Positions 55,708 to 60,174 of a stretch of DNA of 64,000 nt are shown here, piece by piece. The notes below the pieces were generated by a model. It ran no database searches and was not told the origin of the DNA. It saw only the letters and a list, made by a program, of their open reading frames with translations. The stretch's first letter is position 1. Every line of letters starts with the position of its first letter. The position numbers and the translations under genes are program-made. The DNA is from Breviolum minutum Mf 1.05b.01 (Eukaryota; Sar; Dinophyceae; Suessiales; Symbiodiniaceae): the NCBI GenBank assembly GCA_000507305.1, contig DF239657.1:147016-211015 (forward strand), in the 5' to 3' direction.

Positions 55708-55740
<33 letters not shown>

Positions 55741-55981
55741 CAAACATCATGCATCCCCAAACCCATCGCATTTGTGGAGACACCCCCCCCCCATCTCGTT
55801 TTGATCTGGTCTTGCAGGTGAAAACACATGTTCCCCTAAAAAACTACAGCCAGTTCAACTGTTTCATGTTGAATAAAACGTTGTTGCTTCATTTATACAT
55901 CTCGGCATTGATGTGGGACTGTGGATCCAAGAGTTTATTGAATATCTTCTATTAATTCTGCGTTATGGGTATCATCATTAA

Positions 55982-56072
<91 letters not shown>

Positions 56073-57746
56073 GCCATCGTCACCGAACCTGAGCCTAACC
56101 TTCCCTGGCCTCCAGTTGGACAATTTGGCTCATCACTTGGGCAACAACGTGGGGGGCACTCAACAAAAACAAGTTCCAGTCCCGGCATGTGGTGATCCCA
56201 ATTTTTGGTAACACGAATCATCATGTTGGTCATGTTGTTGCTGGTTAGTTGGAATGAGATCTCAGATGTTTGTGTTCACAAGTTGTGAAGAGGATTTAAC
56301 CACGAATTCAGCATGTGAAACTTGCTACCGTAGTGACAGACCTTACTAAGCAATCAGATTTGCCGCCATGAGTCCGCTAGCCATTTAGAACGGGGACATG
56401 ATTCTAGAATCATTTCTCTGGGAGATTCTTTGCAAATTGTCATCCTCGTACATTCATGAGTCAAGCAAATACTTCTTTCTTGAGGTTCATTAAAAATTAT
56501 CTTCCAAGTTGAGATCAGTCTGGATTTTTCAACGAATCTTTTGAAAATAGTTATTTAGTACCTTCTGGGAGATCTTCCCAAAGATCATCCCCTGGGTTTC
56601 AAAGCATTTCGGATAATTACTCACTTCTTCGTACACGTCTTGGCATGAAGTCATCACGCAGCTTGTTTTTTTCGGCTGTTTTTGATATGCCTTGAGGCAG
56701 TCGCAATGATGCTGATCACTGTTAAAGTCTTAAGAAATAACCACTTGGCTTTTGATGGAAGATGTCTTGTACCAGTTCAGATACATGTGTAACTATACGT
56801 ATTTATATATATAAACATATATTTATAGATTTGCATATATAAACCCGGTAAAGAAAGGGAAGGAATTGACCATGTATCAAGTGGTCCAGGATTTCTGAAG
56901 CATCAATGTTGTATGAAACCGACTGGAAACATTGACTCACATAATTTCGGAATTTGGACCAATTTCTTTTGTATACAAAGAGACTTGTCAGCTTCTTAGT
57001 GACGATATTCGATACCTTTTTTTTACAAAAGGTTTCGGGCTTCAATCATTCTGAGGCACATATAAATCACAAATGTTTGGCCCTAAATCATTCTTTGTCA
57101 TTTGTGTCACACTAGTCCACAAAGCTTTTCAGCAAGTATGTAGAAAGTATAGCTGGCTTTCCTGCAAGAATCTTGAACTGAGATGCGATTTCCTGTAGAA
57201 TCATAGGTTTTCCATTAGTTGTTAACGCTTCACTGTAACTTAGATTTGGCCACAAAAATACCACGGAAAAAAACCTGTTCGTTAAAGGTGCGGAAAAAAG
57301 GGGGATAAAGTGGCTGATGTTTCCCCACCTGTCCAATCTTAGGGCTGTAGGGTCATCCTTTGCTCACAACGTGGAAGATCACTAAAACTGTAACCCCTTT
57401 GGGGCATCCAAGAGCATACTTGCTATGGTAGTAATGGAGTTGTTTTTGTTTTTGTTTTAGAGCATTCAAAAGATATATCCACAAACAACTACTGTACGTC
57501 AATATCATCTGTTTTCTTTGGGGAATGTTGTTTTATAATTAATGTTTTTTTAAATAAAAAACAACTGGTGCATCATTCCCTGTTGTTTTTTGGGGGAACA
57601 AAAAAAACGCACACCAACTTCCCCCCAAACAACTGGTCCACCCAGTACGATGGCAATCCCTGAGTCCCTGAGGTCCAAAATTGGCTCCAACTCTGGATCG
57701 AGGAAGCGTCGCCGCCCGAAGAGCAGACGAACAAGGACGGCGCCAC
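7281..57746 (+). CDS. Gene span: multi-membrane-span cyclic nucleotide phosphodiesterase in micro-exons
   Basis: Overall model; exons are listed separately. The protein starts with an unrecognised N-terminal region (7.3-11.9 kb), then membrane segments (14814, 15572, 19855/21224, 29797), an S4-like basic helix (18310), an acidic/helical linker (31580-35196), and a C-terminal class I PDE domain (about 40085-57746). The domain would hydrolyse cAMP or cGMP to the 5'-monophosphate at a two-metal site; all recognised catalytic residues found are intact. Exons are 27-150 bp and introns mostly 0.4-3 kb, so about 4 percent of the span is coding. Junctions were chosen by AG acceptors, GT/GC/GA donors, phase continuity and family residues. 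Gaps remain, so the total length is unknown. The stretch upstream of 14.8 kb could belong to another gene. Confidence 0.7.
7441..7530. repeat. ATATC-type pentanucleotide repeat
   Basis: Imperfect array of CATAT/ATATC units (TCATATCATATC repeated), flanked by TA dinucleotide tracts to about 7588. Intronic, no coding role. Confidence 0.8.
8367..8436 (+). CDS. Exon, N-terminal region of PDE-type gene (inferred)
   Basis: A 70 bp GC-rich island with acceptor GGTTCCAG and GT donor at 8437. Frame 0 reads DSPPAPAPGIKKARMFGKPY then VLR, with one base over. Pro/Ala-rich start, then a basic stretch, as expected of an N-terminal cytosolic tail. The leftover G completes Asp with AC of the next exon at 8526, a clean phase match. 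Assignment to the PDE gene is by order and phase, not homology. Confidence 0.5.
8526..8574 (+). CDS. Exon, N-terminal region of PDE-type gene (inferred)
   Basis: A 49 bp block with acceptor AACGAAG and donor GTTGGT. Only one frame is open: LMAAMLNQNCVEAKL, ending with AG left over. Helix-like composition. It joins in phase to 8367-8436 as ...KPYVLR|DLMAAM. Family not recognised. Confidence 0.45.
9337..9412 (+). CDS. Probable exon, frame ambiguous
   Basis: A 76 bp island with acceptor CTACAG and either a GA donor (9413) or another nearby. The most protein-like frame reads SNGALALPYPKEDHAFSRR then IPITN. Another frame (RFQRGLGVTLSQGGSCV) fits the phase of the exon at 8526 directly. No homology decides between them, and an unseen exon may lie between. 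Confidence 0.4.
9756..9797 (+). CDS. Probable exon, frame ambiguous
   Basis: A 42 bp block with GGCTGAG acceptor and AAG|GTGCGG donor. Frame 0 gives IDGSTQIGGFSGSK. The frame expected from 9337-9412 gives SMAPPKLEDSAEA. Both are open, so the product cannot be stated. Good splice boundaries and CpG-richer composition argue that it is coding. Confidence 0.4.
10801..11040 (+). other. Open frame with weak reverse-transcriptase-like box
   Basis: An 80-codon AT-rich open frame with Leu-rich helices and a VVVLDDILQG stretch. That stretch resembles the (Y/V)xDD box of reverse transcriptases, but no other RT block was found beside it. It could be a decayed retroelement fragment in an intron, or chance. 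Confidence 0.2.
11803..11867 (+). CDS. Exon candidate before first membrane segments
   Basis: A 65 bp block with acceptor CCATTCAG and GT donor (11868). One frame reads TVNTEIPPRQAWESWMLKKPT-type sequence (key residues W12, W15, then KKP) and ends in phase 0, matching the phase of 13782. Trp-rich basic sequence just before the first membrane helix is common in channel- and cyclase-like N-termini. A second frame (DSQYGNSSAAGVGIMDAQKT) is also open. Confidence 0.4.
12606..12702. mobile_element. Family E inverted-repeat element, copy 2
   Basis: Begins GTTGATGGGAAATCC and ends GGATTTCTTCCATCAAC, so the ends are clear inverted repeats. Core GGGATGTATAGAATCC, GTAAATAATGGGATAAAC matches 3656-3753 and the reverse of 35041-35120. 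Confidence 0.7.
13415..13540. repeat. Family A palindromic element, copy b
   Basis: Left end CCCATATAGGATTCATGGG, right end CATGGATCCTATGGGA, with GGTATATTTACC and AGTAAATG/GATATACCATAC inside. About 125 bp, longer than other copies. Confidence 0.5.
13782..13808 (+). CDS. Micro-exon just before a membrane segment (PDE-type gene)
   Basis: Acceptor CACCAG, then VPSNTELDV and a GT donor at 13809 (13806 is an alternative). Phase 0 at both ends, so it joins 14814 as NTELDV|VLTIVFV. This fits an acidic loop running into a membrane helix. The island around it (13754-13822) is GC-rich and open in other frames, so the exact boundaries are uncertain. Confidence 0.4.
13921..14008. mobile_element. Family C inverted-repeat element, copy 3
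   Basis: Begins GGTGGTTTCA, ends TTGAAACCACCACCC; core CCTGGGGAAATGATCC and TTTGACTCATATTTTTCGG matches the copy at 2481-2574. Confidence 0.65.
14134..14234. repeat. Family A palindromic element, copy c
   Basis: Left end TCCCAGGACGGATCCATGG, right end CATGGATCTTATGGGA, with GGTATATTTAC and GTAAATGTAG inside. It lies only about 125 bp after the family C copy. Confidence 0.5.
14814..14864 (+). CDS. Exon: membrane helix of PDE-type protein
   Basis: 51 bp, acceptor ACATCCAG, GT donor at 14865, phase 0/0. It encodes VLTIVFVIFLFEWIGLT, an unbroken hydrophobic helix ending in the F-E-W signature usual where an ion-channel-like or cyclase-associated membrane domain meets its second helix. It continues in phase into 15572. 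Confidence 0.65.
15572..15647 (+). CDS. Exon: membrane helix with FFMDLVGT motif
   Basis: 76 bp, acceptor TTCCCGAG (a second AG at 15585 is possible), GT donor at 15648. Reads FTDASYLFGFFFFMDLVG then TASMVLD. The pattern (F/Y)FFxxDLxxTxSxxxD is shared by voltage-sensor-like membrane domains of protist cyclases, PDEs and channels. The single leftover A expects a following I, as in the usual S-M-V-L-D-I. The next few residues were not found. Confidence 0.7.
16493..16580. repeat. Family A palindromic element, copy d
   Basis: Left arm TATACCCATAGGATCATG, then TATGGTATATTTGCCTACAT; right arm AATGTAGGTAAGTAAATATACC then GATGGGTATA. Intronic. Confidence 0.65.
17499..17535 (+). CDS. Exon candidate before the S4-like segment
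   Basis: 37 bp, acceptor TTTCCAAG, GT donor at 17536. Reads DSSLLGISGAAI after one base, ending phase 0, and then continues as VIVVRAAR at 18310. A Gly/Ser-rich turn before the basic helix fits. It needs two bases from an unseen exon upstream, since 15647 leaves only one. Confidence 0.4.
18310..18372 (+). CDS. Exon: S4-like basic helix of PDE-type protein
   Basis: A sharply GC- and CpG-rich 63 bp island in AT-rich surroundings; acceptor TCCCCAAG and GT donor at 18373 (18371 is an alternative). Encodes VIVVRAARAAKLGARAGRLS then R. Basic residues recur every three to four positions with small residues between, as in S4-like helices of voltage-sensor-type domains. The same A-R-A-A-K-x-G-A-R-A-G-R-L pattern is typical of membrane domains in protist nucleotide cyclases and PDEs. 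Whether it senses voltage is not shown. Confidence 0.75.
19185..19241 (+). CDS. Exon: helix after S4-like segment
   Basis: 57 bp, acceptor GCTTGAG, donor GTAAAG, phase 0/0. Reads AVKLLKMLPGMSTKEDQSK, so the basic amphipathic helix continues as RLSR|AVKLLKMLPG and then becomes charged and polar. Upstream sequence in the same frame is also open to about 19141, so the exon could begin earlier. Confidence 0.6.
19855..19992 (+). CDS. Exon: cytosolic segment into a membrane helix
   Basis: 138 bp, acceptor TTTTTCAG, 46 codons, phase 0/0. Contains SLFVRIGVHLDP, then IARVISNQLNTVPTR and FETAAVLM. The K/R-V-I-S-N-Q-L-N-T-V-x-x-R run leading into a hydrophobic helix is a conserved feature of this membrane-domain family. 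Joining to 21224 requires a donor beginning GA at 19993; this gives an uninterrupted helix VLM|VVVVLPLF. Confidence 0.65.
20067..20155. repeat. Family A palindromic element, copy e
   Basis: Left arm ACAGGATCC.TGTATGGTATAT.TACCT, right arm AGGTACATATACCATACATGGATC. It lies in the intron directly after the exon ending at 19992. Confidence 0.65.
21224..21370 (+). CDS. Exon: end of membrane helix and start of extracytosolic loop
   Basis: Acceptor CCTCCAAG. Begins VVVVLPLFQMLQYPEMDDSM, the V-L-P-L-F...Y-P-x-x-D-x-S-M signature seen after this helix in related protist proteins. The frame stays open through a GC-rich stretch (GAPKETPAARDDRG to KVQLMKQ) up to a good CAG|GTGGAG donor at 21371. An earlier GT at 21285 could instead end the exon after DDSM. 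Phase 0 at the start; phase 0 at 21370. Confidence 0.65.
22083..22207 (+). CDS. Probable exon, extracytosolic loop
   Basis: 125 bp, acceptor ATTCCAG, donor AAG|GTAATG. One open frame: DGRFTSITEDLFEKIAAECL, then NLCSKTNGMSNDDLGK and TNFDE. Acidic, soluble, with two Cys, consistent with a loop outside the membrane. Assigned by position and splice signals; phases to its neighbours are not closed. Confidence 0.45.
22777..22831 (+). CDS. Possible exon, frame ambiguous
   Basis: Acceptor AAATTCAG; frame 0 reads AANSTVMLEARSIDDGHR, another frame LLTAQSCLRRGVLMMDTA. The end may use a GA donor at 22832. Balanced composition compared with flanking AT-rich intron. No family match. Confidence 0.3.
24149..24245. 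repeat. Family A palindromic element, copy f
   Basis: Left arm GGGATCCCATGTAT, then GTATATTTACCTACATTTGG; right arm GGTAAATGTAGGTAAAATATAC, then CCCATGAATCCTATGGGG. Confidence 0.6.
24906..24945 (+). CDS. Exon: conserved extracytosolic segment
   Basis: 40 bp, acceptor CTGCAAG, GT donor at 24946. Reads VDRMMEAYSTFSY plus one base (probably Gly). V-x-R-M-x-x-x-Y-x-x-x-S-Y-G matches a recurrent helix in the loop of this membrane-domain family. The frame remains open beyond the donor (GGMAQMAIG), so read-through is possible. Confidence 0.5.
28011..28100 (+). CDS. Exon: segment before last membrane helix
   Basis: 90 bp, strong polypyrimidine acceptor (CTCTTGTTTGCAG) and GT donor at 28101. Frame with one leading base: QAVLSQMAPWQEAIQ, then VSFNMVGPKQEEPK. 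F-N-M-x-x-P-x-Q-x-E resembles the conserved stretch preceding the final membrane helix in the family. The T-rich open frame upstream of 28010 that looks like a membrane helix is better explained as the polypyrimidine tract. Confidence 0.5.
29797..29861 (+). CDS. Exon: last membrane helix of PDE-type protein
   Basis: 65 bp, acceptor GGCTGAG, GT donor at 29862. Encodes VLVMCIFGLLMSQSISQ then VALL, with CC left over (Pro expected). The pattern F-G-L-L-(M/L)-S-x-S-(I/V)-S-x-(V/L)-x-L-x-P marks the end of the membrane domain, before the cytosolic P-L-E-R-M-L helix; that following exon was not found with a matching phase. Confidence 0.6.
31580..31624 (+). CDS. Exon: cytosolic linker
   Basis: 45 bp, acceptor TGTCACAAG, GT donor at 31625, phase 0/0. 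Reads LVLEAEAMLPELMKT. Acidic helical sequence; joins in phase to 33003 (ELEQSSEFML). Confidence 0.5.
33003..33059 (+). CDS. Exon: cytosolic helix LLEKVVKKLA
   Basis: 57 bp, acceptor GACTTGCAG, GT donor at 33060, 19 codons, phase 0/0. Reads ELEQSSEFMLLEKVVKKLA. E-x-x-x-L-L-E-K-V-(V/L)-x-K-L-A is the conserved cytosolic helix between membrane and PDE domains in related protist proteins. Continues in phase into 34415 (AIAHLSS). Confidence 0.7.
34415..34444 (+). CDS. Micro-exon in cytosolic linker
   Basis: 30 bp, acceptor TACCGAG, GT donor at 34445. Reads AIAHLSSVAG, fitting KKLA|AIAHLSS...|EPEVKEN with all junctions in phase 0. The surrounding island (34381-34470) is GC-rich and open in other frames. 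Confidence 0.5.
35041..35120. mobile_element. Family E inverted-repeat element, copy 3 (reverse)
   Basis: GTTGATGGAAGACATC at the left and GGTGCAGGATTTCTT at the right, with ATCCCATTATTT and TTTATAAATCCC inside, the reverse of the core in copies 1 and 2. It ends about 25 bp before an exon acceptor (35143). Confidence 0.6.
35144..35196 (+). CDS. Exon: acidic linker before PDE domain
   Basis: Acceptor GGTCCAG. Reads EPEVKENMTENEIMTLN plus TG, which a following G would make Trp (GC donor at 35197). E-x-x-x-N-M-x-E-x-(D/E)-x-x-x-L-N-W is a conserved run in this linker. The frame stays open (LLGKLENTVKPFQ) to a canonical CAG|GTAATT at 35237, an equally legal end. The sequence is in phase with AIAHLSSVAG. 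Confidence 0.65.
35294..35340 (+). CDS. Possible exon, three frames open
   Basis: A GC-richer block after TTTGAAG, ending near a GC donor. Frames include AKSPATELSESSRRL, CEKPGNRIVRILEAT and MRKARQQNCQNPRGD. The first is most like a phosphorylatable linker. Not resolvable by eye. Confidence 0.3.
37345..37388. repeat. (CAT)n microsatellite
   Basis: About 14 CAT/ATC units, followed by imperfect TGATCATC repeats to about 37440. Confidence 0.9.
38655..38732. repeat. Inverted repeat, ACTAACATATCCC arms
   Basis: GAACTAACATATCCCACC on the left and GGGGGATATGTTAGTTTTC on the right, about 78 bp in all. Foldback structure in an intron. Confidence 0.6.
40085..40141 (+). CDS. Exon: start of PDE domain
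   Basis: 57 bp, acceptor GCCATCAG, GT donor at 40142, phase 0/0. Reads ELNTPDFNALLWPKIAELG. The (S/T)-x-x-F-(N/D)-x-(L/F) helix is the usual N-terminal part of the class I PDE catalytic domain (consensus FDxxxL). About 30 residues between this and 42824 are not placed. Confidence 0.6.
42824..42874 (+). CDS. Exon: PDE domain helix
   Basis: 51 bp, acceptor TTTCTAAG. Reads VRENVPENTLFKFMTAV. Joining in phase to AKYPSENPFHN at 43399 gives the expected L-x-x-F-(V/M)-x-x-V...Y-x-x-N-P-(F/Y)-H-N arrangement, which needs a GA donor at 42875. A GT at 42882 would leave the wrong phase. Confidence 0.75.
43399..43449 (+). CDS. Exon: PDE HN..H catalytic box
   Basis: 51 bp, acceptor TTGTCCAG, GT donor at 43450, phase 0/0. 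Reads AKYPSENPFHNFSHGLD. N-P-(F/Y)-H-N-x-x-H-(A/G)-x-D is a hallmark of class I PDEs: the first His is the general acid for the leaving group, and the second His is a metal ligand. Both are present. The exon lies far (about 0.5 kb) from its predecessor and is too short to show as an open frame of note. Confidence 0.9.
43506..43604. repeat. Family A palindromic element, copy g
   Basis: CCCATATAGGATCAACG...GATATATTTACCTA on the left; TAGGTGAATATTGCATACATAGATTCTATGGG on the right. Degenerate relative to other copies; it lies in the intron right after the HN..H exon. Confidence 0.5.
44078..44106 (+). CDS. Micro-exon: PDE domain (VLYGVSRF)
   Basis: 29 bp, acceptor AATCTCAG, GT donor at 44107. Reads VLYGVSRFC plus AG. 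It follows ...HGLD in phase (HGLD|VLYGVSRF), matching the D-V-x-x-x-x-x-x-(Y/F) helix of PDEs. The leftover AG takes A from 44678 to give Arg. Confidence 0.8.
44678..44716 (+). CDS. Micro-exon: PDE domain (LANLQSTFTETS)
   Basis: 39 bp, acceptor CTCCGCAG, GC donor at 44717. Reads A|LANLQSTFTETS|CA, giving R-L-A-N-L...F-T-E-T-S-Q before FWLLIAA. The alternative frame of the same island (DFYGDVAAGETWK, to 44734) is also open but breaks phase on both sides. Confidence 0.65.
45261..45307 (+). CDS. Exon: PDE HD signature
   Basis: 47 bp, acceptor GACCCAAG, GC donor at 45308. Reads FWLLIAAAGHDLGHL plus G. With the next exon it forms H-D-L-G-H-L-G-V-N-N-Q-F, which satisfies the class I PDE signature (HD-x-x-H-x-(A/G)-x-x-N-x-F). 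The His-Asp pair binds the catalytic metals. The upstream open frame (STTSQFDPR) is read here as intron because phase and family alignment favour starting at 45261. Confidence 0.9.
46567..46657 (+). CDS. Exon: PDE VNNQFL...YNDRSPLENMH
   Basis: 91 bp, acceptor ATGTGTCAG, GT donor at 46658. Two bases GT complete Gly with the G of 45307; then VNNQFLVETTHEVAVKYND and RSPLENMHCA. Y-N-D-x-S-x-L-E-N-(M/H)-H is diagnostic for class I PDEs. AC is left over (Thr with the next G). Confidence 0.95.
48075..48139 (+). CDS. Exon: PDE domain (LFQVTTSSPDTNVF)
   Basis: 65 bp, acceptor TTCATGAG, GT donor at 48140. Reads LFQVTTSSPDTNVFANVDKD then P. It follows ENMHCA(T) as ...HCAT|LFQ, the normal continuation (H-C-A-x-L-F). 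About eight residues normally found before KGIIAAIL seem to be missing, so a further micro-exon may lie between 48140 and 49681. Confidence 0.8.
49073..49128. repeat. GAT/ATC compound microsatellite
   Basis: GATGATGATGATCATCATGATCACGATCATC and variants; palindromic by nature. Intronic. Confidence 0.8.
49682..49743 (+). CDS. Exon: PDE LHTDMVKHNEMIK
   Basis: 62 bp, acceptor CTGACTCAG, GT donor at 49744. After GG it reads KGIIAAILHTDMVKHNEMIK. I-L-x-T-D-M-x-x-H-x-x-(M/L) is the conserved PDE helix carrying residues of the second metal shell. Phase 0 at its end. The frame continues open through the CAA repeat that follows. Confidence 0.95.
49783..49967. repeat. CAA / CAGCCA compound tandem repeat
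   Basis: (CAA)n, then (CAGCCA/CAACCA)n, (CAACGA)n and again (CAA)n, about 185 bp. It starts only 40 bp into the intron after the exon at 49682 and is in frame with it, which would read as poly-Gln and Gln-Pro repeats. It interrupts a conserved domain, so it is taken as intron. Confidence 0.9.
51831..51895 (+). CDS. Probable PDE-region exon, frame ambiguous
   Basis: A GC-rich 65 bp island with acceptor TTTACAAAG and GT donor at 51896. Frame 0, the phase left by 49743, reads PHRLTAEAKSSAATTQT then LMNL. Another frame reads PPADRRGQKFGRDHSDVDEP. The variable loop between the HNEMIK helix and the HCADI helix is expected here. Which frame is used cannot be told. Confidence 0.45.
52982..53039 (+). 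CDS. Exon: PDE metal-binding HCADIGNP
   Basis: 58 bp, acceptor CATGTTGTAG, GT donor at 53040. Reads EKMLRNALLHCADIGNPM plus AA. L-L-H-x-A-D-I-x-N-P-x-K carries the metal-binding Asp, which is conserved. The leftover AA becomes Lys with the first G of 53509. Confidence 0.95.
53509..53566 (+). CDS. Exon: PDE PWEIC...LDEFFAQ
   Basis: 58 bp, acceptor ACCGTTGAG, GT donor at 53567. Reads G|PWEICYELAHLCLDEFFAQ. Joins as NPM(K)|PWEIC and FFAQ|GDMEKERG, exactly the K-P-W...E-F-(F/Y)-x-Q-G-D-x-E run of the family. Confidence 0.95.
53963..54096. repeat. Inverted repeat with 28-bp arms
   Basis: Left arm TTTCTGGTTCCC.CAATAGGTGGTAGGT, right arm ACCTACCACCTATTAAGGGAACCAGGAAA. The loop is rich in TATATAAGTGGTATA. 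It sits in the intron between PDE exons 53509 and 54436. Confidence 0.75.
54436..54513 (+). CDS. Exon: PDE GDxEKERGIPVQMLNDRE
   Basis: 78 bp, 26 codons, acceptor TCAACGCAG, GT donor at 54514, phase 0/0. Reads GDMEKERGIPVQMLNDRE then KVNRPNSQ. This is the most conserved stretch of the C-terminal PDE subdomain; the final Gln is the invariant one that holds the purine ring, followed by VGFIEF in the next exon. Confidence 0.97.
55161..55223 (+). CDS. Exon: PDE VGFIEFVICP
   Basis: 63 bp, 21 codons, acceptor TTCGTGACAG, GC donor at 55224 (GCGAAC). Reads VGFIEFVICPMAESICNIFP then Q. Follows N-S-Q as N-S-Q-V-G-F-I-E-F, the family's substrate-pocket run including the Phe that stacks on the base. The GC donor is fixed by the next exon continuing as LDNLAHHLGNN. 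Confidence 0.95.
55627..55740. repeat. (GAT)n microsatellite, two blocks
   Basis: Two GAT/ATG runs (about 55627-55671 and 55702-55740) separated by GGATACGGATGAT repeats. Confidence 0.9.
55982..56072. repeat. (ATC)n microsatellite
   Basis: About 30 uninterrupted ATC units. It lies 43 bp before the acceptor of exon 56116 and is complementary to the (GAT)n tract 250 bp upstream in the same intron. Confidence 0.95.
56116..56148 (+). CDS. Micro-exon: PDE LDNLAHHLGNN
   Basis: 33 bp, acceptor TGGCCTCCAG, GT donor at 56149, phase 0/0. Reads LDNLAHHLGNN, linking NIFPQ to VQNWLQLW. L-x-x-N...N-x-x-x-W is the last helix region of the PDE fold. Confidence 0.85.
57673..57746 (+). CDS. Exon: end of PDE domain
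   Basis: Acceptor GTCCCTGAG; GT donor probably at 57747. Reads VQNWLQLWIEEASPPEEQ then TNKDGA. N-W-x-x-x-W...E closes the class I PDE fold; the acidic P-P-E-E run begins the variable tail. The island stays open to about 57790 in this frame and two other frames, so the exon end is not certain. Confidence 0.85.
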
Positions 57747-58410
57747 GTGGGCCACGTGGCGGCGGAGGGGGTGGTACTGGGTTTTTTTCCTCCCGGTGCT
57801 TTTGGTGTCATCTGTGTGTGTGTGTGTGTTTTTTTTCTCGGTGATGGAGATTCCAAAGGAAAAAAGAGGCCCAGAGCTGAAAGCTGAATGGCAGTTTTCA
57901 CTGGAAATTTTTTGAAGTAAATGGATCAGTTTATTGTTTGGAAATCGATTGGTACAAGGCGTATTCGAGTTCATGAAATGCTGTAATATAAAAGCCCTTC
58001 CAAAACTGGACGGCCCGCCCTGTTTTGTGGAGCTGGAAAGAAACATCCTGAATCATACTGAGAATCGCTGCTGGAAAAATGTTGGTGGCTTATGTGAGCT
58101 CAGGCAAAACAAAAACATACAAAAACCCAAGTGATTTCTTCATGAATCTGGCATTGCTTTGTTTGGGGTCAAAACTATATATATATATTGCAATACAGTA
58201 TATTTTACAATGTTTATATTTCTACTGTATATATACATATTACAGTAACTTGAAACTATTTAACACAATAATAAGCTGATGATGTACATTTTAAGATTTA
58301 GCTGGTCCAGCTTTGTAGGTCCATGAATTTAGATGTTCCCCATATTTGACCAGTGGCTTCAATTCGACATTTTCGATCTTTGAAACACCTGAATTTTTCG
58401 CTGGAAACAG

Positions 58411-58449
58411 GTCTCTGAACGCGTCCGACGCGTCGTGCTTCGCTTGAAG
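58411..58449 (+). CDS. Probable exon, basic helix
   Basis: CpG-rich 39-45 bp island, acceptor CTGGAAACAG, GC donor at 58450 or GT donor at 58456. Reads VSERVRRVVLRLK, optionally AA. A basic amphipathic helix, possibly the C-terminal tail of the PDE protein. The minus strand is also open here. Confidence 0.4.
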
Positions 58450-59115
58450 GCGGCGGTTGGAGCTGGTTGATCATGCGGCATGTAAAACCCATCTAGTCTT
58501 TCAACTCTATCCAATGACTTTTAAGGGTAGGAAGTGTTGGTGTCACAATGTGTCATATCCATCTTCAAATTGGTGAATCACCAGATTTTGGGACGATTTG
58601 GAACTACAGGGGTGGAGAAAATATAAAAAGTGATCATCATGAAACCAAATAGGACGTGTCTCGTGAGTTTTTGGGAACCCTTGGTTTCTATACCCCCCCT
58701 GGCCCAGGCGGTCACACGTGAGGAGCGTGGAATTCCCATCGACTAGGTGCCCTTTTCGGGATGGTTGGGGAGTTGGAGGAGGATGGATTTTTTGGAGAAA
58801 ACCAACCGTTGAAGCAATGAAACGAAGCTCAAAATCACTACTGTCACTATGTGGTTTTTACAAGTTTTTTGTTGGTTCCATCCTGAGATCTCCTTGACTT
58901 CCCTAACGCAGAAAAATGGTGGTAATTGTTCAAAAAGATTGTTCTTCAGCAGAATTTGCAAATGATGGCAATAGATTTCTGCTTTCAAAAACTTGTGATG
59001 TTCAAATCGCAAAAAGGGTCATCTAAGTCTAAAGTCAGATGTTCCAATCTTAGCTTCAAATACTTTGGTCACGGCATCCATGGCTTCACAAATATCTCAC
59101 GGGATGTGGCGCCAG

Positions 59116-59186
59116 GTGGTCGACTTTCAAACACAGAAATTCGCCGCCTCGCGGCGACATGTGCTTCAGCTGTGCCAGCTTTGGAT
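59116..59186 (+). CDS. Exon candidate with three open frames
   Basis: 71 bp CpG-rich island, acceptor GGCGCCAG, GT donor at 59187. Frames read VVDFQTQKFAASRRHVLQ, GRLSNTEIRRLAATCASA or WSTFKHRNSPPRGDMC. The splice borders and base composition suggest coding; the product is unknown. Confidence 0.35.
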
Positions 59187-60083
59187 GTGTCAGTCATATT
59201 CAGTCAATAAAGGGGATGGTTTTTGCATTCATTTTTTGAAGAACAGGCGATCAGGATTTCCGTAATGCCAAAAAGAAATTATTGACCAACTGGCCAATTT
59301 CATGCTGTACTTTTTGCAGAGGGCTGAAATAACTAAGGACTAAGGATCCTGTGATACTGAACCAGCTTTGCAGAGTTGTTCCCCATGAAAATTGAAACAA
59401 CAAGTGGCATGAAAGTGATGCCTAAGGAATCCATTCAAGCTCTGAAGTATTGCTTTCTTAGGATTTGGCAATGATTTCAAGGCCATGTATTTAAAGTCTG
59501 GTTTCTCACCAAACGTAACAGAAATTCCCCCCAACCATTTGAAGGATTTTAATTTTTGCTTGGGAAGATTGCAGGACCTTTTTCGCTAAGGAAAAGGGGG
59601 ATCTATGAACATGTTTCCCGCGAACCCCGCAAATGTATCCCGATGATTTTAAAGTAATCTAAGTTTTGTCACTTTGTGAGATATTAGTAATTAGTAATAT
59701 TCATGTCATTGGAAAAATATATACAGTAAATGCATAGACTCAAACACTGTTTTTTGACATGATGTTTTTGGTTGCACAATTCTCCTTGTGCGATTACAGA
59801 TGATGGCATGCTCGAAGCCTGTTAAGTATTCAAGAGAATTGGCTGAGCAATGGACACGGGCATCAATCTCCTTTGTTCAGGTCTGTCGTGCCAACAGTAG
59901 CCAGCAATCCTACCTTCCACAAAAATATTGAAGAAGTGCGCTGAAGCACTGTCTTGGATTCTTACTGTGATAGACAAGGGACTACTGACTTATGGATGAC
60001 AAGAATAGGCCAATGTTGCGGATTTATTTTGCAGCTTCGGCACATCAGAAATTGTTGTGTTTTTTCCTTTATTTTTGCTTCAG

Positions 60084-60174
60084 ATTGCATCGGCAGAAAT
60101 ATCCTTTGAATGGATGTGTTTCCCAACAAATCTCCGATTCGATGATGGCTGGTATCTGCCGTATGGCCGTAAAA
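60084..60174 (+). CDS. Exon candidate, frame ambiguous
   Basis: 91 bp, strong acceptor TTTTTGCTTCAG and canonical GTATGT donor at 60175. Frames: IASAEISFEWMCFP...RFDDGWYLPYGRK, or LHRQKYPLNGCVSQ...MMAGICRMAVK. Not recognised. Confidence 0.35.

Noticed and set aside
55935-56233. Poly-Asp, poly-Met and poly-Ile frames
   Set aside because: Translations of the (ATC)n microsatellite.
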